This document shows, in pieces, positions 1-8,969 of a stretch of 64,000 nucleotides of DNA. Numbering within the stretch: position 1 is the stretch's first letter; the number at the start of each line of letters is the position of its first letter. The notes beneath the pieces are model-generated. The model made no database searches and was not told the origin of the DNA. It saw nothing but the letters and a program-made list of their open reading frames with translations. The translations under genes and the position numbers were made by a program. This DNA comes from CBDHFN01 sp965262605 (GTDB taxonomy: Bacteria > Pseudomonadota > Alphaproteobacteria > JASGCL01), in assembly GCA_965262605.1 (NCBI GenBank), contig CBDHFN010000002.1, forward strand, positions 558,001-622,000, in the 5' to 3' direction.

Positions 1-243
1 GTTAAATACTTCATCAATGGATAATGTTTGTAATTTTTTATATAATTCAATTAAATTAACCAAATTGTCATTAACATAAATTTTTGTGGCATTAATATTT
101 ATTGCTACATTTGCACCGCCAGCAAAAACATCAATAAATTTTTCAATTTTTTGCGGGAAATGCGGGTAAATTTGCGGCAGAATTTTAAATTTTCCCCCTA
201 TATAATTTAATGGTGATTTAATTAATGGTATATGATGGTGCAT
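1..243 (-). CDS. D12-class (Dam-type) adenine-N6 DNA methyltransferase, N-terminal part
   Basis: The gene starts with ATG at 243 and runs off the left edge, so only the first 81 residues are visible. They begin with a short leader, then the family's N-terminal signature around residues 8-18 (IKSPLNYIGGK) and the SAM-binding motif I at residues 36-46 (KFIDVFAGGAN). Both are hallmarks of Dam/D12-class enzymes that methylate adenine N6 in short palindromes. The catalytic DPPY motif lies outside the window, so activity cannot be judged. No strong Shine-Dalgarno sequence precedes the ATG. It could be a solitary methylase, a phage or plasmid gene, or half of a restriction-modification pair. Family assignment is confident, role is not. 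Confidence 0.85.
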   Translation of the reverse strand, partial: MHHHIPLIKSPLNYIGGKFKILPQIYPHFPQKIEKFIDVFAGGANVAININATKIYVNDNLVNLIELYKKLQTLSIDEVFN

Positions 244-665
244 TATAAAAGCGACCCCCAATAATCAGTTAAGTTTTTAATTCCCTCAAAATTCTTAGTC
301 AAAAAAACTATAAACGAATTTTAGTAATATATTTCCATATTAACCAGCAAATTTTAAATTGCAAGAATTTTTTTGCTGATGCGTTTTGCCATTTTTTGAT
401 AAGTCCGCAAAGCCGATGCAATAAGTAATTATCAAATTAAAGACATGAAATTAATTTTTTTTGAAATTTTATAGAATTTTTAACCATCCGTATAATTTTA
501 TTTCACATGAACCAACCGATAAGGAAAATGATGGATTTATTTGGCGTGATGACTTGCCATATAAATTCCCCATCATTTCAGTTAAAAAAAATTATTTTGC
601 GGGTAATTTAAATAATACTTTACAAATAAAATGAATCATGGTTTGCTTGCTATTAAGGAGTCGTC
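244..665. other. Intergenic region with a possible gene remnant
   Basis: This 420-base AT-rich gap separates the divergent methyltransferase and the 385-residue unknown gene. No tRNA or strong terminator is visible. The only notable content is a start-less open frame at 455-634 on the plus strand, listed separately. A good ribosome binding site (AAGGAG at 655-660) belongs to the next gene. Confidence 0.5.
455..634 (+). pseudogene. Possible C-terminal remnant of an unknown protein
   Basis: A frame open for 59 codons ends in TGA at 632-634 and has no usable start codon; a stop lies directly upstream at 452-454. The predicted peptide has protein-like composition with Trp, Arg, Asp, Pro and His (for example HEPTDKENDGFIWRDDLPY), unusual for chance translation of such AT-rich DNA. 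It may be the 3' end of a decayed gene next to the methyltransferase. No family is recognised, and chance cannot be excluded. Confidence 0.3.
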
Positions 666-1823
666 ATGAACGAATATTATGATAATTTATTTAATGAAAT
701 GCTAGTTGAAGACAAAAATAAATTTGTTGTTTTATTGGCTAAATTTAACGAACCCAAAGCAAATAATGTTTTTAAATCGGAAATTTTTAATTATTTTGAC
801 CATTTAAATCGGGGCTTAATATATATTAATCATGATGATATTGACAAAATTAGTGAATCAACAAAGAAACTACGCGATGAAATCACACAATTAAAGCTTG
901 ATAATCAAGAATTATTCGCAAAAATGAACAAACTTGAAGAGCAATTATCCGAATTAAAGAAAAATCAAACAGCTGAAGCATTAAGGGCAACGGCAAATTT
1001 AATTGATGGTATTTTATTCATGGCGGGCACCTCATTACCAATTAGTAATTTTATTTTGAAAACAGCACCATTTTTTATAAAATGGACGAAAGACTTGGTG
1101 GTTTTTGCCAAGCAATATAATCTTAAATTAACGCATACCATACCAACCGAATCACCCCAAACCATTAATACACCGTCAAAAATTCCCTATTCAAAAGAAA
1201 AACTGCATGAAAAATTACAAATTGACCCCGATGGTTTAGAAACAGGCTATTTATTGCTGGCACGGACAAAAATGCAAATTGCCAATGGCGCAAAATCCAA
1301 TGTAGACGCGACAAATGCCCTTAGAATTTTTATGGCGCAAGGCGATAATCAAGCGCGATGCGATGCCATTGATTTAATGATGGCACATAAAATTACACCA
1401 AATCCAGATATTTATAAATTTGATTTTGCCGAAGAATTAAAATTTAGAACATTAAATTTTGACACAAAACCAATTTATTTGGCAAGATTATATCATCGTT
1501 ATTTGGAAAAAAATTATGCAAATGACAGGTTTAATGTTAGTGGTGATTTTAGCTATTATGATGGTGAAATCTCTTATTACAAAGAAAATGCTGAAATAGC
1601 TTTGGGATATTATTTTAATGAATATGACGATAATCCCATTAAGTTTAACTTAATGATATATGATATAGCCAGATTATTTTATAATCACGATAGGGATTAT
1701 ACGCTAGAAAAATTTAAGAAAATCATTGAAAATGGCAAACTAAACCCTGAAATTTGCGACCAAGAATATTATAAAGAAGCCTTTAAATTTATTAATAAAG
1801 CTAATGAAAATACCAGAAAATAA
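666..1823 (+). CDS. Unknown protein with coiled coil and hydrophobic segment
   Basis: I do not recognise a family for this 385-residue protein. It has a strong ribosome binding site (AAGGAG, five bases before ATG). Residues about 58-105 form a charged heptad-like stretch rich in Lys, Glu and Leu, a likely coiled coil. It is followed by a hydrophobic region at about 110-145 that could be one or two membrane segments or a buried hairpin. The C-terminal 200 residues are rich in Tyr, Asp and Asn and look alpha-helical, perhaps repeat-like, without clear motifs. The gene stands alone between a DNA methyltransferase and the cox-like operon and is visibly more AT-rich than core genes here. That suggests accessory or acquired DNA, but function is open. 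Confidence 0.65.
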   Translation: MNEYYDNLFNEMLVEDKNKFVVLLAKFNEPKANNVFKSEIFNYFDHLNRGLIYINHDDIDKISESTKKLRDEITQLKLDNQELFAKMNKLEEQLSELKKNQTAEALRATANLIDGILFMAGTSLPISNFILKTAPFFIKWTKDLVVFAKQYNLKLTHTIPTESPQTINTPSKIPYSKEKLHEKLQIDPDGLETGYLLLARTKMQIANGAKSNVDATNALRIFMAQGDNQARCDAIDLMMAHKITPNPDIYKFDFAEELKFRTLNFDTKPIYLARLYHRYLEKNYANDRFNVSGDFSYYDGEISYYKENAEIALGYYFNEYDDNPIKFNLMIYDIARLFYNHDRDYTLEKFKKIIENGKLNPEICDQEYYKEAFKFINKANENTRK

Positions 1824-1826
1824 TGA

Positions 1827-1931
1827 ATTTCCGTTGTGAAAATTTACTTGGAATATCCACAAATTCGTGAAGGTTTCAAGTTGCGTGCGATTAATGACTT
1901 TGGAATTCTCCTATATAACAAACTTTATTAA
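1827..1931 (+). pseudogene. Possible short C-terminal gene remnant
   Basis: After the stop of the 385-residue gene, a frame at 1827-1931 stays open for 34 codons and ends with TAA. It contains protein-like text (KIYLEYPQIREGFKLRAIN) and a GTG at 1836 but no ribosome binding site. It may be the tail of an eroded gene or a very small protein. Support is weak because of its length. Confidence 0.25.
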
Positions 1932-1962
1932 CCCAATATTTAGGTAATTTTCCCCAAAAAAA

Positions 1963-2754
1963 TTAACTCCCCAAAACCGCACGGCGCGTTAAAATATTAA
2001 TTAAATGGGCGCGATATTCGGCTGTGCCGTGAATGTCGCTGACACAATCTTTGGCGGGCACGAATAAACCATCAAGCGCGTCTTGCGAATAATTTTTATT
2101 AAGCGCGTCTTCAAATGAATGCACGCGAAAAACTCCGCCTTGACCCGCCCCAGTTATCGCCACGCGCACGCCCGTTGCGGTTTTCGCCACAAATACGCCA
2201 ACCAAAGCAAATCTTGATGCTGGTTGCACAAATTTTTGGTAATTAGCGTGCAAAGGTTTAGCAAATTCCACCGCCGTTATAATTTCATCGGAAGCCAAAT
2301 TAGTCGTAAAAATACCATTAAAAAAATCATCGGCTTGAATCATGCGTCCATTTGAAGTATGGACAATGCCATTTAAGGCTAATAATGCGCTTGGATAGCA
2401 AGCCGCAGGATCATTATTGGCTAAAGACCCGCCAATTGTGCCAAGATTGCGCACATGAATATCGCCAATCATGCCCGCCAAATGCGCCAAAGCTGGTATA
2501 TTTTCTTGAACAAGCTTGCTATGCGCCACGGCATCATGGGTTGCCGTTGCGCCAATGATAATTTTATTACCCTCTTTTTTTATCGTTGCTAATTCGCTAA
2601 GCTGGCTTAAATCAACCAATTTTTCGGGGTTTGCCAATCTTGCCTTCATGGTCGGTAATAATGATTGCCCGCCCGATAAAGCCTGTGCGCCTGATTTCAT
2701 GGCATGAATAGCATCGGCTAGGTTGCTTGCCTTTTGATATGAAAATTGATACAT
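1963..2754 (-). CDS. coxM: CO dehydrogenase-like FAD subunit (CoxM family)
   Basis: The 263-residue product is the FAD-binding medium subunit of a xanthine dehydrogenase/CO dehydrogenase-type hydroxylase. It passes electrons from the iron-sulfur subunit through FAD to an acceptor. Two FAD-contact loops are visible: ALSGGQSLLP at residues 25-34 and TIGGSLANNDPA at 106-117. Longer upstream reading is possible, but the ATG at 2754 has AAGGAG seven bases before it and lies just after the coxL stop, so this start is preferred. It is the last gene of coxG-coxS-coxL-coxM. Length fits the family. Because the large subunit is form II, the substrate may not be CO. Confidence 0.9.
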   Translation of the reverse strand: MYQFSYQKASNLADAIHAMKSGAQALSGGQSLLPTMKARLANPEKLVDLSQLSELATIKKEGNKIIIGATATHDAVAHSKLVQENIPALAHLAGMIGDIHVRNLGTIGGSLANNDPAACYPSALLALNGIVHTSNGRMIQADDFFNGIFTTNLASDEIITAVEFAKPLHANYQKFVQPASRFALVGVFVAKTATGVRVAITGAGQGGVFRVHSFEDALNKNYSQDALDGLFVPAKDCVSDIHGTAEYRAHLINILTRRAVLGS

Positions 2755-2764
2755 GATATGCTCC

Positions 2765-5137
2765 TTAATTTTTTGCTGATTGAATTGCTTGCCAAACTCG
2801 GTGCGGGCTGGCGGGCATGGGAATATCCGTAATACCCAGATGCGCCAACGCATCAACCACGGCATTAATTACCGCAGGCGGCGAGCCAATCGCGCCCGCT
2901 TCACCACAACCCTTGACTCCAAGTGGATTATGGGTGCACGGCGTTTGGCACGAATGATCCACATTAAAATTCGGCAAATCATCGGCGCGGGGCATGGCGT
3001 AATCCATCATGCTGCCGCTTAATAATTGCCCGTCTTCGTTATAAACGCAATGTTCCAACAAAGCCTGCCCTATACCTTGGGCTAAGCCTCCATGCACTTG
3101 CCCTTCAACAATCATGGGATTAATAACATTGCCAAAATCATCGGCTGCCCAAATATCTAAAATATCAACTTTACCGGTATCGGGGCAAACTTCAACCTCG
3201 CATAAATACGAACCCGCAGGAAAAGTAAAATTGGCGGGGTCATAAAATGCCGTTTCTTCAAGCCCCGGTTCCAACGATTCCAGCGGATATTTATGCGGCA
3301 CATAAGCCGCCAAAGCAATTTCGCCAAAAGACTTGGACGAATTTGTGCCTTTAACCCGATATTGCCCATCTTCGTAATCAATATCTTCAAGCGGCACTTC
3401 AAGCATGAAAGCCGCAATTTTCTTGGCTTTAAGCACGATTTTATCAATCGCCTTGACAATCGCCGAACCGCCAACCGCGATGGAACGCGACCCATATGTG
3501 CCCATGCCAAACGGCACGCGATTCGTGTCGCCATGAATAATTTCCACCATTTCAATCGCAATGCCTAATTTATCGGCAACGACTTGGGCAAAAGTTGTTT
3601 CATGCCCTTGACCATGCGAATGGGAACCCGTAAACACCGACACTGACCCCGTGGGATTGACGCGAATTGTTGCGGCTTCGTAAAGCCCCGCACGCGCGCC
3701 CAAAGCCCCAACCAAGGAACTGGGCGCAATACCACAAGCTTCAATATAGCAACTTAAACCAATACCGCGCAATTTACCATGTTTCGCAGATTTTAATCGG
3801 CGATTATTAAAATTTTTATAATCCGCCATTTGTAAAACCTTGTCCAAAGTCGCGCCATAATTTCCAGTATCATACACCAAAGCCATGGGGGTTTGATAAG
3901 GAAATTCATGGGGTTGAATAAAATTACGGCGCCGAATTTCCACGGGGCTTAACTTCATTTCATGCGCTGCTTTGTCAATAATTCGTTCCAATAAATAAGT
4001 TGCCTCTGGGCGACCCGCGCCGCGATAAGCATCAACAGGCACAGTATTGGTAAATACGGCACGCATACGGCATAAAATCGCAGGAGTTTTATATTGCCCC
4101 GCCAATAAAGTTGCATGCAGCCAAGTGGGAATACAAGGCGCAAAGGTTGATAAATATGCGCCCATATTCGCCAAAGTATCGCATCTTAACGCCAAAAATT
4201 TGCCATCTTTATCCAACGCTAATTCCGCAATCGTAACATGGTCGCGCCCATGCGCATCGCTAATAAAAGCTTCACTTCGCTCAGATACCCATTTTACAGG
4301 GCGACCGACGATGCGCGATGCCATGGTAACAAAGGCTTCTTCGGCATAATGGTAAATCTTAGACCCAAAACCACCACCGACATCAGGGGCGACTACGCGT
4401 AATTTATGTTCGGGAATCCCCAAAACAAAAGCCCCCATTAACAAACGAATCACATGCGGGTTTTGCGAAGTCGTATATAGGGTATAATCGCCCCCCGAAG
4501 ATTCATATTGCCCAATCGCTGCCCTTGGCTCCATGGGGTTTGCAATTAATCGGTTATTCTTAAATTCTAATTTCGTAATATGATGGGCAATTTTGAAATT
4601 TGCCGCGACTAATTCTTTATTCGCGGCATTAAATTCCCAATCAAAACAAATATTATCGGGCGCAACCGCATGAATTGCCGTTGATTGTGATAAAATTGCT
4701 TGATTCATATTAATCACGGCGGGTAATTCCGTCAAATCAAGCCGAATTTTTTCAGCGGCATCGCGGGCTTGCTCCAACGATTCGGCGACTATACCACAAA
4801 TTGGGTCGCCGACATGATTGACTTTACCATCGGCTAAAATCGGGTGTTTAGGCTCTTTCATTGCATTGCCGTCTTTATCAGTAATTTGCCAACCACAAGG
4901 TATACCGCCAACCGATGCAAAATCTGCCGCCGTAAAAATTTTAATTACGCCGTGCATTTTTTCTGCTTCGCTGGTATCTATGGCATTAATTTTGGCATGC
5001 GCCACGCGCGAACGCAAAAAATAAACATGGGTTTGATTAAATAAATTCATATCAGCCGTATATTTTCCTTGACCAGTGATGAATCTTATATCCTCGCGCC
5101 GTTTGACCGAAGCACCGATATTTTTTTGTATTGACAT
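2765..5137 (-). CDS. coxL: CO dehydrogenase-like molybdopterin subunit, form II (CoxL family)
   Basis: The 790-residue catalytic large subunit binds molybdopterin cytosine dinucleotide in this family. The cofactor-binding GGGFGSK is at residues 254-260 and the catalytic glutamate lies in GCGEAG (about E746). The active-site loop at 370-376 reads AYRGAGR, the mark of form II enzymes. Proven CO oxidisers carry AYxCSFR with the Cys that holds the Mo-Cu centre; that Cys is absent here. Ribosome binding site GGGGGAG precedes the ATG. It is flanked by coxS upstream and coxM downstream, the S-L-M order typical of form II. No coxD/E/F maturation genes are seen. It may oxidise an aldehyde, purine or other heterocycle; CO oxidation is unproven. 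Confidence 0.92.
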   Translation of the reverse strand: MSIQKNIGASVKRREDIRFITGQGKYTADMNLFNQTHVYFLRSRVAHAKINAIDTSEAEKMHGVIKIFTAADFASVGGIPCGWQITDKDGNAMKEPKHPILADGKVNHVGDPICGIVAESLEQARDAAEKIRLDLTELPAVINMNQAILSQSTAIHAVAPDNICFDWEFNAANKELVAANFKIAHHITKLEFKNNRLIANPMEPRAAIGQYESSGGDYTLYTTSQNPHVIRLLMGAFVLGIPEHKLRVVAPDVGGGFGSKIYHYAEEAFVTMASRIVGRPVKWVSERSEAFISDAHGRDHVTIAELALDKDGKFLALRCDTLANMGAYLSTFAPCIPTWLHATLLAGQYKTPAILCRMRAVFTNTVPVDAYRGAGRPEATYLLERIIDKAAHEMKLSPVEIRRRNFIQPHEFPYQTPMALVYDTGNYGATLDKVLQMADYKNFNNRRLKSAKHGKLRGIGLSCYIEACGIAPSSLVGALGARAGLYEAATIRVNPTGSVSVFTGSHSHGQGHETTFAQVVADKLGIAIEMVEIIHGDTNRVPFGMGTYGSRSIAVGGSAIVKAIDKIVLKAKKIAAFMLEVPLEDIDYEDGQYRVKGTNSSKSFGEIALAAYVPHKYPLESLEPGLEETAFYDPANFTFPAGSYLCEVEVCPDTGKVDILDIWAADDFGNVINPMIVEGQVHGGLAQGIGQALLEHCVYNEDGQLLSGSMMDYAMPRADDLPNFNVDHSCQTPCTHNPLGVKGCGEAGAIGSPPAVINAVVDALAHLGITDIPMPASPHRVWQAIQSAKN

Positions 5138-5172
5138 GATTTTCTCCCCCTTTTTTTATTATTAATTATATT

Positions 5173-5640
5173 TTAAGCCCGCAATTCAGCCGCCGCCGCG
5201 GAAATTGCTTTAACTATATTATGATAGCCCGTGCAACGACAGATATTGCCTTCAAGCGCATGGCGAATTTCTGATTCAGAGGGATTGGCGTTGCGTTTGA
5301 TAATTTCCGCCGCCGCCATAATCATACCCGGAGTGCAAAATCCGCATTGCAAGCCATGATGCGTTTGAAATGATTGTTGAATTACGCCCAGCGACCCATC
5401 TTGGTTGCTCATGCCTTCAATAGTTTTAATATCGCACCCATCAGCCGCCACCGCTAACATCGTGCAAGATTTTATGGACGCACCATTTACATGAATCGCG
5501 CAAGCCCCACATTGCGAAGTATCACAGCCAATATGCGTGCCTGTTAAACGGCAAGTATCGCGTAAAAAATCCGCCAATAAGATATTCGGCGCAACATCGG
5601 CACTGACTTTTTTGCCGTTGATTGTTAAATTAATTTGCAT
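5173..5640 (-). CDS. coxS: CO dehydrogenase-like [2Fe-2S] subunit (CoxS family)
   Basis: This 155-residue small subunit carries two [2Fe-2S] clusters that move electrons from molybdenum to FAD. The plant-ferredoxin-type cluster ligands are C39, C44, C47 and C59. The second, helical-domain cluster uses C99, C102, C134 and C136 (CGFC ... CRC). All eight cysteines are present. A strong ribosome binding site (GGGGGAGAG) precedes ATG at 5640. It sits between coxG and coxL with short gaps, so one transcript is likely. Length is normal for the family. Confidence 0.93.
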   Translation of the reverse strand: MQINLTINGKKVSADVAPNILLADFLRDTCRLTGTHIGCDTSQCGACAIHVNGASIKSCTMLAVAADGCDIKTIEGMSNQDGSLGVIQQSFQTHHGLQCGFCTPGMIMAAAEIIKRNANPSESEIRHALEGNICRCTGYHNIVKAISAAAAELRA

Positions 5641-5662
5641 TTCTCTCCCCCTTTTTTGTTAG

Positions 5663-6106
5663 CTAAGTTTCTGACAAAGCTTTATTAAAACCTTGAAAAA
5701 ATTCTTCGGCGCATTTTTTGACCACGGGTTCAATCATGCGCGAACCAAGTTGCATTATTTTACCACCAATGGTTGCGTGTATTTTATATGAAAGCAAAGT
5801 TCCTTCGGGTATTTCGGTTAAATTCACATCGGCATAACCCTTGGCGAATCCAGCAACCCCGCCATCACCCGCGCCATTAATGCGGTAAGAACCCCCCTCA
5901 ACCACATCGGAAAAATCTACTTTGCCCGCGAATGTTGCGGAAACTGGACCAATTTTTTGTTTTATTTTTGCGCTGAAACCATCGGCGAAATTGCCATTTA
6001 ATTCTTGACAACCCGGAATAACTTTTTTTAAAATCTCGGCGTTATTTAAACCGAACCAAACGGATTCGCGTGGTGCTGTAATAATTGTTTCACCTGAAAT
6101 ATCCAT
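5663..6106 (-). CDS. coxG: CoxG-like SRPBCC protein
   Basis: The product is about 147 residues and belongs to the CoxG branch of the SRPBCC ligand-binding fold. In carboxidotrophs CoxG is linked to attaching the enzyme to the membrane. The Gly-rich middle (GAGDGGVAGFAKGYADV) and the PVSATFAGKV segment match the family. A GTG at 6115 is also in frame, but ATG at 6106 has AAGG eight bases upstream and is preferred. It is the first gene of the four-gene cox-like operon. Its presence supports CODH-type organisation even though the large subunit is form II. Confidence 0.85.
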   Translation of the reverse strand: MDISGETIITAPRESVWFGLNNAEILKKVIPGCQELNGNFADGFSAKIKQKIGPVSATFAGKVDFSDVVEGGSYRINGAGDGGVAGFAKGYADVNLTEIPEGTLLSYKIHATIGGKIMQLGSRMIEPVVKKCAEEFFQGFNKALSET

Positions 6107-6271
6107 ATCTGCCACCTTAATAACTTAGGCATAATTTATCATAAATAAGTTGCGCTGTATACAAGAAAATCAATTTTTTCATATTTTTCATGGTTTTGTG
6201 CAATTATCAATTGCGAAAAAATTTGCAATAATTATTACGATTGCGCGGATTGGGCGTTCGTTGTATAAAGA

Positions 6272-6688
6272 TTAATTTAATTCGCAATATTTTTTAAAAT
6301 TATCCAATATACTTTGCCAACCTGCTTGCTGCATGTCAAGCGTATGGGTTTCTTCGGCTTCAAAAATTGTGGTTATTTGCACGCAGTTTTCTTGAATTTC
6401 AAAAAAATTTTCCACTATGCGCCCATCATTGATGGCGTATTTAATATATTCTCGGGTTTTAACTTCACAATATTTACCGCTAAAATCAAATTGAAAACTG
6501 CCATCTTTTGCCGCCATGGTGAAATTAAACAAGCCATCTTTTCGTAAATCGTTGCTTGCCTTGGGTGTATGCCAATCTGGGGAAGCGTTATTCCATTGAC
6601 AAATATGCGCGCTTTCGCGCCAATATTGCCAAATTTTTTCTATATCGGCGTTAATTTTTGTGCTGATGGTTATTTTGGTTTTGCTCAT
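6272..6688 (-). CDS. AHSA1/START-like SRPBCC domain protein
   Basis: A 138-residue protein with the AHSA1 (Hsp90 ATPase activator-like) version of the SRPBCC fold: an N-terminal TKINADIEKIWQYW helix-grip start, DFSGKYCEV and a C-terminal GWQSILDNFKKYCE helix. Members bind hydrophobic ligands or act in stress response; no specific role can be given. It starts inside the 3' end of trhO with a 38-base overlap, so translation is probably coupled. A second SRPBCC-fold gene (coxG) lies just downstream, but sequence and subfamily differ. Confidence 0.75.
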   Translation of the reverse strand: MSKTKITISTKINADIEKIWQYWRESAHICQWNNASPDWHTPKASNDLRKDGLFNFTMAAKDGSFQFDFSGKYCEVKTREYIKYAINDGRIVENFFEIQENCVQITTIFEAEETHTLDMQQAGWQSILDNFKKYCELN

Positions 6689-7586
6689 CTTGGGTCTTTG
6701 TGATATTTTGATTTAAAGATTGCGCATGGCATGATTCAGAACAAGCATGCCCGTATTTTGCCAAACAATCATGGCATAATAAAAAATGCTGACGGCATGA
6801 AATATTGGCGCAATCAACGAATTGTTCGGTTTTGCCATGGCATTTGGAACATTCACCGACAATGGCGCGCTTGCCACCGAAATCCATGACCACCCGTTTA
6901 TCAAAAGTATATAATGTCCCCAAGAAATCTTGGGCGGGATATTTTTCCATGTAGGCATGAATGCCGTTTTCCAATTGAAAAACATTATCATACCCCTTGT
7001 CCAAAAGCACCGCAGACATTTTTTCGCATCGCACGCCCCCCGTGCAAACGGTGATGATTTTTTTGTCTTTGGGCAAGGGATTATTTTCCAAAGCCTGCAT
7101 TAAATCACGGGAATTTTTTAAACCCAAATTTAATGTTTTTTCAAAATATCCGCAAGCAATTTCATAATCATTGCGCATGTCAACCACAATAAAATCTTGG
7201 TTTTGGCGATACATTCGGTGCAATTCTTCCACGGGTAAATGCGGCGCAGTTTTCACCCGCGGGTCAATATGTTCGGGAAAATGCGTGCCGACAATTTCGT
7301 TGCGTATTTTCAATGAAAATCGTGGAAATAATGAACCAGTGCCTTGGCTTGTTTTAATATTCATATCGCTAAATAATGGGTTAGCGTGAATTTTTGCGCA
7401 AATTTCATCAACAAATTCGCGGTATACCTCAATGGTTGAATTAATCCCTTCGGGCGCGATAATCGTGCGCCCGCGAATTTGAAAATCAGCGGTTTGAAAT
7501 TGGCTACAAATATCACGAAACCATTTTGCTGTTGCTTGGCAATCATCAATGGACACATATTTATACATTAAAAGAACAATATACAT
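6651..7586 (-). CDS. trhO: tRNA uridine-34 5-hydroxylase (rhodanese family)
   Basis: TrhO (YceA) uses molecular oxygen to hydroxylate uridine 34 of certain tRNAs, the first step toward carboxymethoxyuridine. The N-terminal acylphosphatase-like part contains the family motif around APEGINSTI. A rhodanese domain follows with the active-site loop CTGGVRCEKMS. A Cys-rich C-terminal zinc-ribbon-like segment (CSKC, CANISC, CHDC) and a polar tail complete the protein. Three in-frame ATGs compete (7601, 7586, 7568), none with a clear ribosome binding site. ATG 7586 is preferred because MYIVLLMYKYV matches how homologues begin. It overlaps the next gene by 38 bases. Confidence 0.88.
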   Translation of the reverse strand: MYIVLLMYKYVSIDDCQATAKWFRDICSQFQTADFQIRGRTIIAPEGINSTIEVYREFVDEICAKIHANPLFSDMNIKTSQGTGSLFPRFSLKIRNEIVGTHFPEHIDPRVKTAPHLPVEELHRMYRQNQDFIVVDMRNDYEIACGYFEKTLNLGLKNSRDLMQALENNPLPKDKKIITVCTGGVRCEKMSAVLLDKGYDNVFQLENGIHAYMEKYPAQDFLGTLYTFDKRVVMDFGGKRAIVGECSKCHGKTEQFVDCANISCRQHFLLCHDCLAKYGHACSESCHAQSLNQNITKTQDEQNQNNHQHKN

Positions 7587-7663
7587 AAAAAAACCATACA
7601 AAAAAAATAAATAAATTCAAGAATTATTTTATCAGGATATTCCCCAATCACAAAAATAAAAAA

Positions 7664-8950
7664 TTATCGTTCAAGAAATGATTTAATGCGTTTTTTACCA
7701 TCTTCCACGGCGGGTTGATTAAATGGGTCAACACCCATTAAATCGGCTTTAAACATGGTTTCAAGCATAAATTGCATCATTAAAGCCCCAATTGTCGGCG
7801 CATTTATCGCTTGCATATCAAAAATTCGCACGGGTAAACCATGGGCAACCAGTGTTTCATAGGTGCCCATGCAGCATGCGTGCATTAATTTTTTTAAGCC
7901 TAAATTTTTATAAATTGCTAAATCTGGGTGGAGATTCGCAATTTCATGGCTGACAACATGGGCATCATCAATGGCGGGGGCATGAAATACGGTGAATATT
8001 TTATCTTTGGGACCATCAAGCCATAATTGCAATTGGCTATGCTGGTCAACCGGTCCCACGCAATAAATCGGCGTTGAACCCATGGTATTTTTTCCAATTG
8101 ATTCCGCCCATAATTGCCGATGCCATCGTGCCAATGAACCTAATCTGTCGGCGTAGGCTAACAAAACCACGGAATTTGTTTTTTTGAATGTTTCAATGGC
8201 ATGAATTGCCGCGGTTGCTTGGGCGATGAAATTCGCATCATAATCAAGATTTAAACCAACCCCAAGCGCAGCCCTTGCGCCTTGACGAATTAATTTTGCA
8301 TTCATGCCAGCAATCATAATCGGCAACATACCGACAATTGACAATACCGAATATCGCCCAGAAATATCAGGGTGATGCGGTAAAATCGGGCATTGATAAA
8401 AATCACTAATGGCTTTAAACGGGTGATTGACATTCGGTTCGGCAACCATAATTAATCGTTCGCTGATTTGTTTATGGGTAAGATGAATTTTCATGCGTTC
8501 CAAGCAAATAATAAATTGCACCAAAGTTTCATTAGTCTTGCCGGATTTAGAAATCGCCAGCACGCCCGTTTTTTGCCAATTAACCGAATCAAGCAATTTG
8601 GTAAAACTAAACGGGTCAATATTCGTTAAAATATGCAGTTTGACTTTTTTATCCACCGACATTTCGTTCAGCGCATGCGAACCCAAAGACGACCCCCCCG
8701 TGCCTAATACTATAACTTCGCTATATTTTTCACGAAATTCCCCCGCGAAAGGTAAAAATTCATCAATATCATCATCATTATCCAATAAATTCAGCAAGGG
8801 GAATTGTTGTTGGGCAATTAATTTTTTATATTTATTAATGGATTCTTGAATCGGTTGCCAAAACTGCTTGGCTTGGCTTTGATGCACGCGATGGGGGTGG
8901 TCATTACCGCCCCAAAAAAAATTGCAATCTTGCTTGTAATATTCTTGCAT
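7664..8950 (-). CDS. pgi: Glucose-6-phosphate isomerase
   Basis: The 428-residue enzyme interconverts glucose-6-phosphate and fructose-6-phosphate in the cytoplasm. The sugar-phosphate-binding loop GTGGSSLGS is near residues 83-91, followed by ISKSGKTNET. The signature GRYSVLSIVGMLP and the second signature GSLARWHRQLWAESIGKN are both present, and VDPFNQPAVEDGKK is near the end. The enzyme is shorter than the 540-residue enterobacterial form and resembles the compact form of many alphaproteobacteria. It lies 19 bases downstream of gyrB on the same strand, probably co-transcribed. Confidence 0.95.
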   Translation of the reverse strand: MQEYYKQDCNFFWGGNDHPHRVHQSQAKQFWQPIQESINKYKKLIAQQQFPLLNLLDNDDDIDEFLPFAGEFREKYSEVIVLGTGGSSLGSHALNEMSVDKKVKLHILTNIDPFSFTKLLDSVNWQKTGVLAISKSGKTNETLVQFIICLERMKIHLTHKQISERLIMVAEPNVNHPFKAISDFYQCPILPHHPDISGRYSVLSIVGMLPIMIAGMNAKLIRQGARAALGVGLNLDYDANFIAQATAAIHAIETFKKTNSVVLLAYADRLGSLARWHRQLWAESIGKNTMGSTPIYCVGPVDQHSQLQLWLDGPKDKIFTVFHAPAIDDAHVVSHEIANLHPDLAIYKNLGLKKLMHACCMGTYETLVAHGLPVRIFDMQAINAPTIGALMMQFMLETMFKADLMGVDPFNQPAVEDGKKRIKSFLER

Positions 8951-8969
8951 ATTTCACCCATTTTTTCAA

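Noticed and set aside
2765..5137. Aerobic CO dehydrogenase, form I
   Set aside because: Active-site loop is AYRGAGR without the copper-binding Cys.
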